NCBI GenBank assembly: GCA_026075535.2
Contig: AP026542.1
Span: 4,402,001-4,466,000 of the forward strand
Direction of reading: 5' to 3'
DNA: 64,000 nucleotides
Source of the DNA: Tricholoma matsutake
Taxonomy: Eukaryota > Basidiomycota > Agaricomycetes > Agaricales > Tricholomataceae
Positions 23,501 to 33,741 of the stretch are shown here, piece after piece; the first letter of the stretch is position 1, and each line of letters opens with the position of its first letter. A model generated the notes under the pieces. That model was not told the DNA's origin, ran no database searches, and worked only from the letters and a program-made list of their open reading frames with translations. The position numbers and the translations under genes are program-made.

Positions 23501-25409
23501 GGAATTGATATTGCCTTTGACTCATTTTTGCTGGTTGACTTGCAAAAAATGAGTCAAAGGCAATATCAATTCCAATAAATTGCATAGAATTCTGAAAATA
23601 TTTACATAGATAGGGAGCCCCAAAAGTTGATGGGTCCTCTCTCAACACTAAGCAGGTTGAGTGCATTGTGTCAAGTTATTTTGAAAATACGAAAATGCCC
23701 CAAGTTGGTCAAGGCAACACTACCGTCAATCATTCAACAGTCTTGATATTGGTGATTGAGCGCATCAACTTTGGGCTCTGACCTCGGAGATGGTGGATTT
23801 TGATCCAGAGTCACTTCAGTTTGAGGATGAACCAAAAACATGGGATGAGGCAAAAAACTCTGCCAACGTGATGCATTGGGAACAGGGCTACTGTGATGAA
23901 CTACAGTCTCTGAAGGACATGGGGGTTTACAAGTTAGTCCCAATATCTGATGTACCACATGGTAAATGCATTTGGAAGGGTAAGCCTGTCTTCCATGTTA
24001 AATGTGACGAGATAGGTACAGCAGTCAGATGGAAGGTGCACATGGTTTTTAGAGGCCACAAGCAAGTCTATGGCAAAGACTATACTAAAACAACCTCACC
24101 AACTGCATGCATGGAATCCTGGCATATCTTTTTGCATATCGCAGCCTCCCTTGGATGGGATGCACAGCAGATCAACATAAAAACTGCTTTCCTCTATGCT
24201 TGCTTCCAGATGATGAGATACAATACATGCAACAGCTGACCAGCTTTGAAGAGCCAGGTAAGGAAGACTGGGTATGGCAGCTCCAGCGTGGCTTATATGG
24301 CATGAAACAAAGTGGGTGTATATGGAATCAAACCCTCAACACACAAATGCTTACTTGGGGATTTACTTGCCTTTCATGCGAGTCTTGCATCTATTATCAC
24401 AAGACTGACTCTGGGGTTATTATTGCTGCAGTGCATGTTGATGATTACCTCACCATCACTGATTTGAAGGAAGAGAATGAGCAATTCAAAAGTCAAATGT
24501 GTCAGGTATACTGTATGGACAATATCCAAGCTGGGTACCACTCATTTTATTATGGGTATTGCTATCACCTGGGACAGGATGGCACATACTGTCGCCCTGT
24601 CACAGACAGCCCTTATCAACAAGATTATTGAACAATTTGGTCAGAAGGACACCTATCCAGTATCTGCAGCTCTGAAGCCCGGCTTAAAACTGCGCCGCCC
24701 TGACCAACAGTCTATTTCATCACTCAATAAAGCCAACCTTCTCAAGTTGCCTTACAGATCTCTCATTGGTTGCCTGCTTTACCTAGCAATTTCCACTCAA
24801 CCTGACATCTCTTATGCAGTTCAACAATTATCCCAATACCTTGACTCATACTCATTTGATCATTGGAATGCCGCTATCAGACTTGTTCTGTATCTAAAGG
24901 GTACCAGGGATCTCAAACTATACCTAAGCAGTTTTACCCCCATCAATCTGCATGTGTTCACCAATTCTGACTGGGCCAACTGTCTTGACACCCATCGTAG
25001 TGTTGGAGGTTATGTATGTTCTCTTGGCTCTGGAGCAGTTTCTTGGGTGGCGCATAAACCGAAGGTTGTGGCAGCCTCAACTTGTGAGGCTGAACATGTT
25101 GCAGCATTCAAGGCCATGAAGGAGTGCATTTGGTTGCGTACATTGCTTCATGCCATTGACTACTGACAGAATTCCCCCACTGTTATTTCATGTGACAATA
25201 ATGCTACCAAGACTTTATCTGAAGACCCCCTTCTCCATTCCTGCATCAAACACATTGATATTGAATATCATTTTCTATGTGAACACGGTCAGTCTGGCAA
25301 CCTCTCGATCACCTATGTTAATACTTGCAACAATGTTGCTGACATGTTCACAAAGGCCTTGGATGTCAAACAATTTACCTACCTTCAGGGTTCCCTTGGT
25401 CTCCGATAA
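20510..25409 (+). pseudogene. Copia gag-pol polyprotein, degraded
   Basis: The reading starts at MSLDTTASPSVSLIKLSVQ (gag). A TAG at 20954 interrupts gag; a zinc knuckle CGRQGHTKEYC follows with its first Cys out of place. Protease has IIDLG where DSG is expected, so the catalytic triad is damaged. Integrase shows WHCRLGH, CESCILGK (HHCC finger) and DLSGQHAV, DIIDDYTSFSW. Reverse transcriptase begins near 23,790; the motif-A Asp is replaced (QQINIKTAF), while HVDDYL remains. RNase H has TNSDWANCLDTHRSVGGY. At least five stops or frameshifts are present, and the MITE at 23352-23722 splits integrase from reverse transcriptase. It cannot encode a working polyprotein. Confidence 0.9.
23352..23722. 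mobile_element. hAT-type foldback MITE inserted in the copia element
   Basis: The 371-bp element is almost one large hairpin: left arm 23352-23531, 10-nt loop, right arm 23542-23722. Its ends are TAGTGTTGCC and GGCAACACTA. It is flanked by a perfect 8-bp duplication CCGTCAAT (23344-23351 and 23723-23730). TAGTG ends and an 8-bp target duplication are the marks of hAT transposons. It has no coding capacity. Being inside the copia element, it is the younger insertion. Confidence 0.93.
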
Positions 25410-25449
25410 TGTGATTCCATGTGAGGAGAGTATTCACAGTGAGGAGGAA

Positions 25450-25800
25450 TGTTGAAAATGCACCATGAGTTTCACCATTGATGCGTCTCTTGATGTGTGT
25501 GCTATATTTAGCTTCCCCCTTTGATGTGTGCATATGGACCATCTCATGCTTCCCCTTGTCCCTTTATCCTCTTTGTCACTCATGATACATATATATATAT
25601 ATATGATAGTTAGATACATTGCCACCTCAGTCACTTGTATAGAGACTGAGGTGAGCATCATTTATACCACATCCTCATTGATCGCTACTTACTGTACTTG
25701 TAGTCTGATCTTGTTTATACTAGGTACAGTAGACGTGATCCTTAGTCGCTTGTATAGAGAATGAGTCTGATCTTGTTTATACTAGGATTAACTTTCTACA
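25450..25800 (+). repeat. 3' LTR of the copia element (351 bp)
   Basis: Second copy of the LTR, preceded by the purine tract GAGGAGGAA and followed by CCTAA, the right half of the target duplication. Confidence 0.93.
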
Positions 25801-26071
25801 CCTAATTGGATCCAACCTCTGCCTTCTCTGGTCACCATTGACAATGAGCTCAAATACAAAATTTTGGGAAATCCTCAACTCCAAGATCAACAACTGTCAT
25901 CATTGTAAATTACTGTACTTTGTGCAATGGGAAGGTTACCAAGGAACCAATGAAGAAAAATCCTGGCTTCCAGCCACCAAACTTGATCATGCCCAGGAAC
26001 TCATTATGGATTTCCACACTTGTTATCTGGAAAAACCTGGACCTCTTTCCACTTTACTTTCTTCAACCTGA
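25801..26071 (+). pseudogene. Ty3/gypsy chromovirus remnant: end of integrase with chromodomain
   Basis: The sequence right of the copia element reads PNWIQPLPSLVTIDNELKYKILG and, after a one-base shift, ILNSKINNCHHCKLLYFVQWEGY, ending DFHTCYLEKPGPLSTLL. This is the C-terminal chromodomain of fungal chromoviruses (CKLLY.VQW.GY...SW.P). No other gypsy domain is present nearby, so it is a truncated stub. The copia element landed at its left border. Confidence 0.85.
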
Positions 26072-27459
26072 TTCAAATATTCATTTCATGAAGTAAAAAA
26101 TTATAAACAGCTTGTAAACAGCATTAAAGATTTTTTTTGTGGACCCTGCCAGATTCCTCACTCCTTGCCCCTCTCATCTTCACCAACCCTTATATGTTTA
26201 TGTACCCTTACCCATAAGGGTAGGGTGTTCAGGGGTAAGGGTAAGGGTTTGAGATTTTATACTCAAGGGTAACCCCTGTCATGAATATGAGTGCAAAAGT
26301 ATGTGAGTGTCTCTTACATCAGCAAGTCTTATCTACATCCACACCCAGTATTAGTGTTGCCAATGGCGCAGCTCAGAGCCGCTATTTTGGGCCAGCTGCA
26401 CCGATAAATCAGCTTGCAGCTCAAAGCCACCCAGAGCTGCTCAAGCCATGCTCTAAAGTTCAGAGGTGCTAGATGACTTTAAACCTTATGAAAATATTAT
26501 AGAACACTCTGTAGAAGTCCCTGCTGCTAATTTGAATGCATATTTTCATACCCTATTCCCCACTGCCATCTCGCGAGCATTTTTTGTAATAGGTAACGAG
26601 GAGATAAACACAGCCAAACAATCTCATCAGTGATACGGATCCATACAAAACTCAATAGTATGCCATATTTCTTTTGTAATAATGGTCTACACAACTTACT
26701 TGACGTTAAAAAGCATAACTGAAGCATAATTACAAGTAGAACGGTGAACCCACAACTTTGGGCAATTTCAATCGGCTTAGCCGGCTCAGAGTCGCTCAGG
26801 GCGACTTAGCGCCATTTTGATCGGCTCAAGTGCCTGAGCCGCGCCGCGGGCGAGCCGAGCCGAGCCGAGCCGTGGCATCACTAGTGTTACCCGGGGCCAG
26901 TATCACATGTTAGTCCAGTAGTATATTATACTTTGAATACTTGTACCGTATCTTAGTTTCATCCCTCGAATATACTAAGTCCCTCACATGTCTTGTTCTC
27001 CTTGAGTGTTGGAAGCTCCGGCTTCCTTCCAGTGAGAGCAAATATTGAGAATAAATAGAAAGTCTTAGGCAGTGAAAGATGGGCAGCAGGCAAGCAATTA
27101 ATTCATACATCATTTATTTTATACAAATGTCTCAGAGTTGGGTTGAACTCTGCTTGCCAAGGTATGGCACTATGTACCTCTCACCTTTGCTATTAGCATA
27201 TCGTAGTAATACGGACAGAACAACTGCCAGGGGCAAACGTTCTGCATTTTAAGTTCGGCCCAGGGTTTCTCAAAGTATAAAGACAAGTAGACCGTGTCTT
27301 GGGCCTGGCTTGAACTTGTCACGGCATCATTGACATATGATATACCGGAGCACGCGAGGAGGATGGATATTATCGTGGCAAACGGTCAAAGCGACCCTTG
27401 CCAGGTTCGGCCTCTTTTCAACTGAAACAAGTGACTCCAACACAGAACGCTAACACTAC
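26072..27459. other. Repeat-rich interval, including a GC-rich hAT-like element
   Basis: No gene is supported. Near 26,180-26,275 runs of ACCCTTACCC and GGGTAAGGGTAAGGG occur, resembling but not equal to the telomere repeat. From 26,884 to the end of the membrane-protein gene at 27,460 nothing recognisable is seen. Confidence 0.4.
26352..26883. mobile_element. Non-autonomous hAT-like element, GC-rich ends
   Basis: The left end TAGTGTTGCCA and the right end TGGCATCACTA form a short imperfect inverted repeat of the hAT kind. Inside both ends are many copies of GCTCAG/CTGAGC and, on the right, tandem GAGCC units. Unlike the MITE in the copia element, no clear 8-bp target duplication remains, so the borders are less certain. 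Confidence 0.5.
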
Positions 27460-29616
27460 TCAAACAGGACGAAATGTCAACCAAGAGCCATGCGGTGGAT
27501 AGGGGTGTCTGCTGGGATATGTGATGTCTACGGAAGCTCGTGTGAGGTAAATATGTAAGATGACAAAAATCCACAAACCAATTGGTGAAGTGAAATTGTG
27601 CACAATCGGGTGCACATTTGAGACGCCGAATGAATGTTGCGACATGTTTGCTTCTTTTAATTTGAAATCTATACCTCCAAGTTCGACTTCTTCCCCTTTC
27701 CTGCGGTTTGGTCGTATTGGGGCCAACTGGGATAGGTGCGGAGAATTCCTTTCCTCGTCTATCCAATGTCTGATAGAATCTGTCGAATCGGCGTGTTGAA
27801 TACGTTGCTCTTCGCTAATGTCGTAGATATCCGAAGGGAATTTTTGTTTGACCGGCGATGACGTCAGGAGATATGTACCACCCGCTTGCGGACTTGTATT
27901 CCGGGCCTGACCCATGTCCGTGCGCGTGCCAAAGAGAGAATTCAAAGTCCCAAGAGATCGGGTACGTTTCCTTTCTCGAGCTGCATCGCGAGCCGCAATT
28001 TCACCTTCGATAGAACGAGGAAAGAAGATCTGCATGATACAATATATAAATTAGCCAAAAGTAGAAGAAAAGTGGCCACACCACGATGGTAATGCCTGAT
28101 GAAATTGCGCAGCCGAAGGCAGCCAGCATGGCTAGAATATCTACAAGAAATGGTAAGTTTCAAAAGCAAGATAGGGGACGACTAAAGTCTTGCCTGTCCA
28201 AAATAAGCTGTGATTGATATTTGAATGAGGGGTTACCCCGTCCATGCCAAGAATCAGGAGTGGCACTGTGAAGAGCAATCGGAAAACGACGCGAATAGTC
28301 TGTAGGATACATGAGCATAAGGTAGCACGTGTCTAGGAAGGCCTTTCATACGTTCAACTCGGAAAACTTTGTAAGGCGGACAATAGTATTGATGTCGACG
28401 CCTTGTCCCCTCTAAACATCGTACAACTGAGCTAATACAAACGAACACTAGGAATGAGCACTGACCAGATGATTTAGAAAACTCGAGAAATTCCATCTTT
28501 CAGGCCATCAGTGGACGGTAGAGAAGACTCATAAGGAACATTACAAAACGGGCATGAAGGGGATGGTCAGAAATAGGCTTCCAAGACCGCCGGCCAAAAA
28601 AGTGTAGGCTTCCGACTGTCAAAGGGCATGATTGGTCAAAGGTTTAAGAAGTTCGGTGTATGATATAATTTACTTTCAGAGGATCAGATCTCGAAAGTAT
28701 GGTCACGAGAGGCATATATAGTACAGCGATCATCGACCCTCCCACCCATAACTTGAAGTATCGAGTCTGGAACCAGTCTGGATGCTGAGATCCAGCGTTC
28801 ATTAAAAACAGCCAGAAGCAAAGCTCTGAATCGCATGCGTGAATAATTCAATGAGCATGGTAGCTCAATATGTCCTACCTTCCAAGTGGGTTACCCTAGA
28901 ATGAATTGTCAAATAATGGTGGGATTCAAGCTAATCAGGTACATACAACTCCATACTCCATGCTATGGAGAACAGGAGCATCAAGGGAAAGATAGCATGA
29001 ATGGACATAGATCTCCATGCGGTGTATGGTTTAGGAATAACTAGAGGCACGAATCAGAAAGATTACATGGAGACCAAGAAATCTCACCTCCGACGAGAGG
29101 ATGCGCCACGTACCCTTCACGGTATTTGATGGCTGCAAATCCCATTGCATACGTCATCATACATGGTACACTTAGAAGGTAGGAGTACTGCATTATATCA
29201 TAAGGCCCGTTCGCGTAGAAAGAGGGAAGGCGACTAACTGTCATGATTCGTTTGAATGGCCTGACCGATGACTTTTTGTTATTCCACCTGACATTATGTT
29301 GTTCCTTAGACGTTCCGTGAACTGAGAGTTAAGCTCACTTGAGGCAATTGAATCTATCATACGACCAGGTGTGGAAGAGGAAGAACAACCCGTGCTGAAA
29401 AGGCTCCATCCTTCAGCAAGAGAAAATGCAACGCTTTGAGACCTACCAAACTCGAGAGGATCGACCACACCAGGAAACCCGCAGGAGAGATATGGCACAT
29501 GGCTCAACGACCGCAGACCAAGAAGAGGGAGAGGCGAATAAGAGAGTAAGAGAGCAGCAGAGCATCCCAGCCGTGATATACATATCTAGTACTAGATCGA
29601 ACAGATTCGTCCACAT
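27460..29616 (-). CDS. Multi-pass membrane protein of an Agaricomycete family, function unknown
   Basis: I recognise the pattern but know no function or name. Pieces in order are LLFASPSSW, VAFSLAEGWSLF, SYLLSVPCMMTYAMGFAAIKY, REGYVAHPLVGGE, a hydrophobic stretch ending SIAWSMEF, FWLFLMNAGSQHPDWFQTRYFKLWVGGSM, LYMPLVTILSRSDPLK, EAYTFLAGGLGSL, VVFRLLFTVPLLILGMDGVTPHSNIN, IFFPRSIEGEIAARDAARERKR and a soluble tail ending HPIVHNFTSPIG. That is about seven to nine membrane segments and a long Ser/Arg-rich cytosolic tail, split by short introns. The start is the ATG at 29616. Near 29,500 the frame shifts by one base between WSAVV and SHVPYL; this may be a mutation or an unrecognised intron, so the gene may be damaged. 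Confidence 0.6.
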
Positions 29617-29736
29617 GACAATGTTTCCCAAATGTTTCCTGCATATAATTTCTGGTTTGATGTGACTACTCTGTGACTCCGAAAGCCGAAGAAGAAGCGC
29701 TCCGGATTGTAACTTGTTTCAGGACCTGTGTTAGAA

Positions 29737-30292
29737 AGGACCCCTGATGATTGAAGGGAAGGCCTGATCCCGAAAAAAAAAAATCGGGCGATAAAAGTTC
29801 GGACAAAATAAAAATGTTTTGCGGATAAAATTAGGCCTCCCAAAATTCATTCGGATTCTAAGTATCGAGGCCAAATCGAGGCCTCAAAACTCCAAAAATG
29901 GGGGTTTGGTACACGAACAAGGCCGATGATCGATGATCTGTAGGACATGATTTGCTGTAAGCGTTAATGAAGTCGACGACGAATGATCCAAATTGTAAAT
30001 GAAGTGGAAGGATTTATACCACTTACTCACCGCTGCCGCACGCTGACCTGCAACAGTCCTGCAACTTCCATAGTCCGATCACGTGGCAACTGCCGAGATC
30101 TTATGTACACTAGTACGCGCCTACATATCGATTCGATACTTTAAGCTTATGATATGAGGCACATGTGGCACAAAAAATTGGTTCGGACCGAAAATCAGGC
30201 CTGTCCCTAGATTATGTTCAGGCACAGCAAAATTTCACCCAAAATTCGTTCAGATGGGATCAGGCCCTCCCACCTATACTATGAGGGGTCCT
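29737..30292. mobile_element. Candidate non-autonomous DNA transposon with about 35-bp imperfect inverted ends
   Basis: The left end AGGACCCCTGATGATT...GGCCTGATCCC is matched in inverted orientation by the right end (30257-30292). No intact target duplication is seen; only AGAA is shared in the flanks. There is no coding sequence. It lies just upstream of the membrane-protein start. Confidence 0.45.
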
Positions 30293-30500
30293 ATTGAGAA
30301 TCGGGTCGACAGCTAGACGACAGGAAACCAATGTAAATCCTTACGGTATCAGCTATGTGCAACAGCGAACAAGCTGTGCATGCCATATGGTCATGCACAG
30401 CCTGACGGAGAAAAAAACCATCGATCATCGATCATCTTAGATTTATGATCTTGAAGTTCCCTCTCTCCATAATTCTTTTGCAGTTCGTCATTCTTGACGC

Positions 30501-31136
30501 ATGCTACCCACCGATGATGACAAGGACAACGTCCTGAGTTCATGCAGATACGGGGATCTGGACGAATTGCAGGATTATGTAAAGAAGTTCGGGCCAGACT
30601 CGTTGGCTGAGGTTCGAGATGCCAACGGCAACAGCATCTTACATATGGTTTGTGGAAATGGACATATAGGTGAACTTCCATCCGCCGTGACCTTCTGTTC
30701 TGTGGGTACGCCTTATCTGATGTTTGAAAGGTGTGCTACAGATATTCTAGACTATCTACTACCCATCATCCCGGCATCTCTTCTTGCCTCACAAAACAAT
30801 GCGAAGTCCACTCCACTCCACTGGGCATCTCTCAACTCGCATCTGCTCATCGCCCAAAGGCTCGTCGGATTTCCCGGTCCGGGCGTCGATTTGATTGACA
30901 TAAAAAACGCGGCAGGACGTTCGCCGCTTGCTGAAGCCGAACTCGTGGGATGGGAGGAAGGCTCGAAATGGCTAGTGCAGATGATGAAACTAGATGCAGA
31001 AGTTGTCGGGAAGGAAGGCGATGACGAGGGTGCCACATCTCGCAGTCTGTCAGAGGATGTTGAGGTTGAAATCGAAGATGCTGACGGACAAATGGCAAAA
31101 ATAACGATCAGTGGTGGGGAAACAAAATTTGCATGA
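30501..31136 (+). CDS. Yar1-like ankyrin-repeat protein, 187 aa
   Basis: Yeast Yar1 is a small ankyrin chaperone for ribosomal protein S3. The ATG at 30501 opens MLPTDDDKDNVLSSCRYGDLDELQDYV. The ankyrin units are GNSILHMVCGNGHIDILDYLLP and STPLHWASLNSHLLIAQRLV plus AAGRSPLAEAELVGWEEGSKWLVQMM. A 72-nt intron at 30670-30741 (GTGAAC to CTACAG) is chosen because it restores the repeat core CGNGHIDILDYL; the unspliced frame stays open but inserts 24 alien residues. The protein ends in an acidic tail (EDVEVEIEDADG). The link to Yar1 rests on length, two-repeat layout and acidic tail. Confidence 0.85.
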   Translation: MLPTDDDKDNVLSSCRYGDLDELQDYVKKFGPDSLAEVRDANGNSILHMVCGNGHIGELPSAVTFCSVGTPYLMFERCATDILDYLLPIIPASLLASQNNAKSTPLHWASLNSHLLIAQRLVGFPGPGVDLIDIKNAAGRSPLAEAELVGWEEGSKWLVQMMKLDAEVVGKEGDDEGATSRSLSEDVEVEIEDADGQMAKITISGGETKFA

Positions 31137-31336
31137 TATCTCGGTGGTGACATTTAGCTTCTTGAGAGCTCGGTACGATGTTATGTATGAGGCCTAGACC
31201 TATTCATAGGAAGATAAGTTCCTATCACCGGTGAACGAGGTTGGAACATTGCCATGCTGCTTCAAGTTTCGGCACACAGGAACTAAGTGCAGATCTTATA
31301 GGTCCTCCAGTAGTGTACATAGAAAAAACATTCTAA

Positions 31337-32066
31337 CACTGGCTGCACAGCAAGATACTTCTGAGAAGGTATGATGTCAGTATTCTGGAAATACTCCTAA
31401 TACTGCCACCATACTCACCAAGGGATATTTTGCCAGTATGCATACCAATCTAGAATACTACTTCAATACCTTCAGTACTATCAAAATTAGAGATTGGCAG
31501 GGGTAACCCTTGGGTATTTTCATTGTTACCCCAGGGTATAGAGAGTATTCAAGTACCCTTGGGGGTATGATGCAAGGGTTTATTTCAAATAGTTTCCTGA
31601 TGATGCTCAAACATGGTCCTATCCATTTTTAGTAATTATCTGAGCTTTTAGCATGTTGAAAAGCACAAGGTAGTAGTCTAGTACTGTCTTTAGGAGAACA
31701 CCTTTGCCTGAATAACTCAATAGGCTGGGACCATAGAGGAAATAACCCAACTTGCACAGCAAAGAGTGGTCAGAGAGGTCATCAAGTTTCATAAGGGTTA
31801 CTATACTGATATCATGGGTGGTTGACATCTTCTAAAATGTGACTCTGTATACCCTTGTACCCTCCTCAGGGGTAAGGGTATGTAGAGGGTAGGAAAGTTC
31901 ATACCCTTACCCTTACCCTCGCATACCCTTTGCCCATACCCCCAGGGGTATGTAAACCCTTGCCATTCACTAATCAAAATACAATACAATACTATGTTGA
32001 CAATATTAGGAATACTATCAGGATACTTTCACAGTACTTAGGCAGTATTGTGCCTTGCACCCAGTG
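31337..32066. mobile_element. CACTA-type MITE (730 bp)
   Basis: The ends are CACTGGCTGCA and, inverted, CACTGGGTGCA, and the element is flanked by the 3-bp duplication TAA (31334-31336 and 32067-32069). CACTN ends with a 3-bp duplication are the hallmark of CACTA/EnSpm transposons. Both subterminal parts are full of AGTATT/AATACT words in inverted array. The middle holds runs of GGGTA/TACCC. There is no coding capacity, so it depends on a transposase from elsewhere. Confidence 0.75.
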
Positions 32067-33174
32067 TAAGCAAATTTATGATATTTCCTTTGTGTTCTGT
32101 AGTCAATGGGTCTCCAGGTCCAGGCATGTTTTCGTAGATGGATATCTCAATTTGTAAACATTATAATTTATAAACAATCTATGAACCTATGTAGCAAAGC
32201 CTAGCAATCACCCACACCGGAAACAAAGAGTATAAGTAAACCTCTAACACTATGACGAAATCGAGGGGTTGAAACAGGACCCCGGATTATCGCTTCAGAG
32301 GCCCGATTCCGACAAGTCAAACTATCCGGTTTTCTGTTCCGGACACTTTTGGTCGGGATTGCAGCTAGCCCTTCTGGCCTTTTTCGGCGACACACTTTCC
32401 TAAAAAGGAAACTTTCAGTTGATAGACAGGTAGGTCCCGACAAATTTCGCTCGAATGCATAGAAAACGCGTATTTTGACATCAATCGGATTCGGGCTGTC
32501 TAAAATTTTAAACTTTTCATCAGCCGGGGTGCCGAAACTGACACGAAGCGAACGAAATAACTTGTGCTTGCGTAAGGAGGACCGGTTATTCACTGGTCCG
32601 AGCTGAGTTTGAAGTCGGAGGCAAATTGGCCCTAAATTAGGACCAACTACAAAGACCTTTGAAAGACCTCCTGAAATATCAGCTGAAACTATAATCTTGG
32701 CAAAGTTTCCAGCCGACCTGAGAGCTTGTTACTTCCGATGTGAACCGGCCTTGTGAAGCTCTATCAGATTGACTTCAGCTACCGGACACATGCTTCGTTA
32801 CTATCGATGGCCCTATGAAAACTACCCCTGCCCATTTCCTCAAAACTTCATAAAATCCTTAGATATGCTAAATCTAGCACCTCAAATGATCTAATGAACC
32901 TAAATATTGAAGTATGAGATCTTTTACTGAAGTGTGGATGAGACAAGGATGAGACAAGGATGTAGCCACGAAGCTTCCGATGAGAGGGTTAGATTGCCCA
33001 CAAAAGCTAAGGAAATGCAAGAAGAGCTTGCAGTCATTGCAAATGTATTTGATTCCCAACTGGTATGTAGTTCAGTGCAAAATTTCAATTTGGCCACTGG
33101 TGCACGGTTTTCCGACCAATGTACTGGGTATAAATTGATACAAACTGAAAAAAAAGAATTAAAAAAAGAGGAGA
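32067..33174. other. Interval without a supported gene
   Basis: A 130-codon minus-strand frame (32201-32593) has no motif and begins at a non-ATG codon, so I do not call it. AT-rich, repeat-like sequence fills the rest. Confidence 0.3.
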
Positions 33175-33309
33175 TTATGTAACCATCACTGGCACATCAG
33201 TCGTGTTGCATTTACTTTGACGCGTTTTCATAGGCCGACCACGTTTGGGGGCACCAGGGGGTCGGGGGCCATCTTTTGAACCTTTTGGACGACCAGGTAA
33301 GCGGGACAT
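33175..33309 (-). pseudogene. Short AT-hook ORF, probably a transposon gene fragment
   Basis: The ATG at 33309 opens a 44-residue frame, MSRLPGRPKGSKDGPRPPG followed by APKRGRPMKTRQ. Two GRP cores flanked by basic residues match the AT-hook pattern that binds the minor groove of AT-rich DNA. Such N-termini are found in transposon-encoded proteins of mushrooms. No continuation was found, so this is likely a fragment or first exon. Confidence 0.4.
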
Positions 33310-33491
33310 GGCGGCTTTGCGAATCAAGCTGAAGATTTCAGAAAAAAATTGAAAGTAGCACGAGAAAAAAGCAGATTGAGCAAGCTTCGACAAGCAGTAT
33401 ATAGATATGTGGCAGAATAGTGATTGTAGATAGAGACTAGTTTAAATGATGAAAGAGAATTGGTGTAGTTGGTAATGAGCAACGCAGGTGG

Positions 33492-33729
33492 CAGATAACT
33501 TAGTGGATGGCAGATAACATGGCAGATAACATTTGGCTAGGAATCAGTGTCAATGAGATTCCTCCTCTTACACTGCAGGGATCGTTTCGAAAAAATCACA
33601 GGTACATTATATTATTCTTCAGTTAACTACAAGTACACGCATGTATTATTACAAGTACAATAGCACTACAGAGAGGCGAATGTTATGAGCCACGGCAATT
33701 GCCGTGTCAGATAACATGTTATCTGACAC
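33492..33729. repeat. CAGATAAC motif cluster and two nested palindromes
   Basis: CAGATAAC occurs at 33492, 33511, 33523 and 33708, and inverted at 33718. The first copies sit in the longer word TGGCAGATAAC. The last two form a perfect 26-bp palindrome (33704-33729) centred on ACATGT. It overlaps a second perfect palindrome, CACGGCAATTGCCGTG (33691-33706). The cluster stops 12 bp before the Ngaro-type element. It may be a subterminal binding-site array of another transposon. Confidence 0.55.
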
Positions 33730-33741
33730 CCAGCACATTGA

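Larger units (their letters stand above)
19956..25800 (+). mobile_element. Ty1/copia LTR retrotransposon, complete but inactive
   Basis: The element is bounded by two LTRs (19956-20302 and 25450-25800), both starting TGTTG and ending TACA. It is flanked by a perfect 5-bp target duplication CCTAA (19951-19955 and 25801-25805). After the 5' LTR comes a primer-binding site GGTTATGGGCC, and GAGGAGGAA precedes the 3' LTR. Internal order is gag, protease, integrase, reverse transcriptase, RNase H, which is the copia order. Stops, frameshifts and an inserted MITE make it non-autonomous. Confidence 0.95.

Noticed and set aside
26180..26275. Telomere-like GGGTAAGGGTAAGGG runs
   Set aside because: The unit reads GGGTAA rather than the usual TTAGGG, is short and degenerate, and lies inside a transposon-rich area; not a telomere. 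Similar runs occur at 31.5-31.95 kb inside the CACTA MITE.
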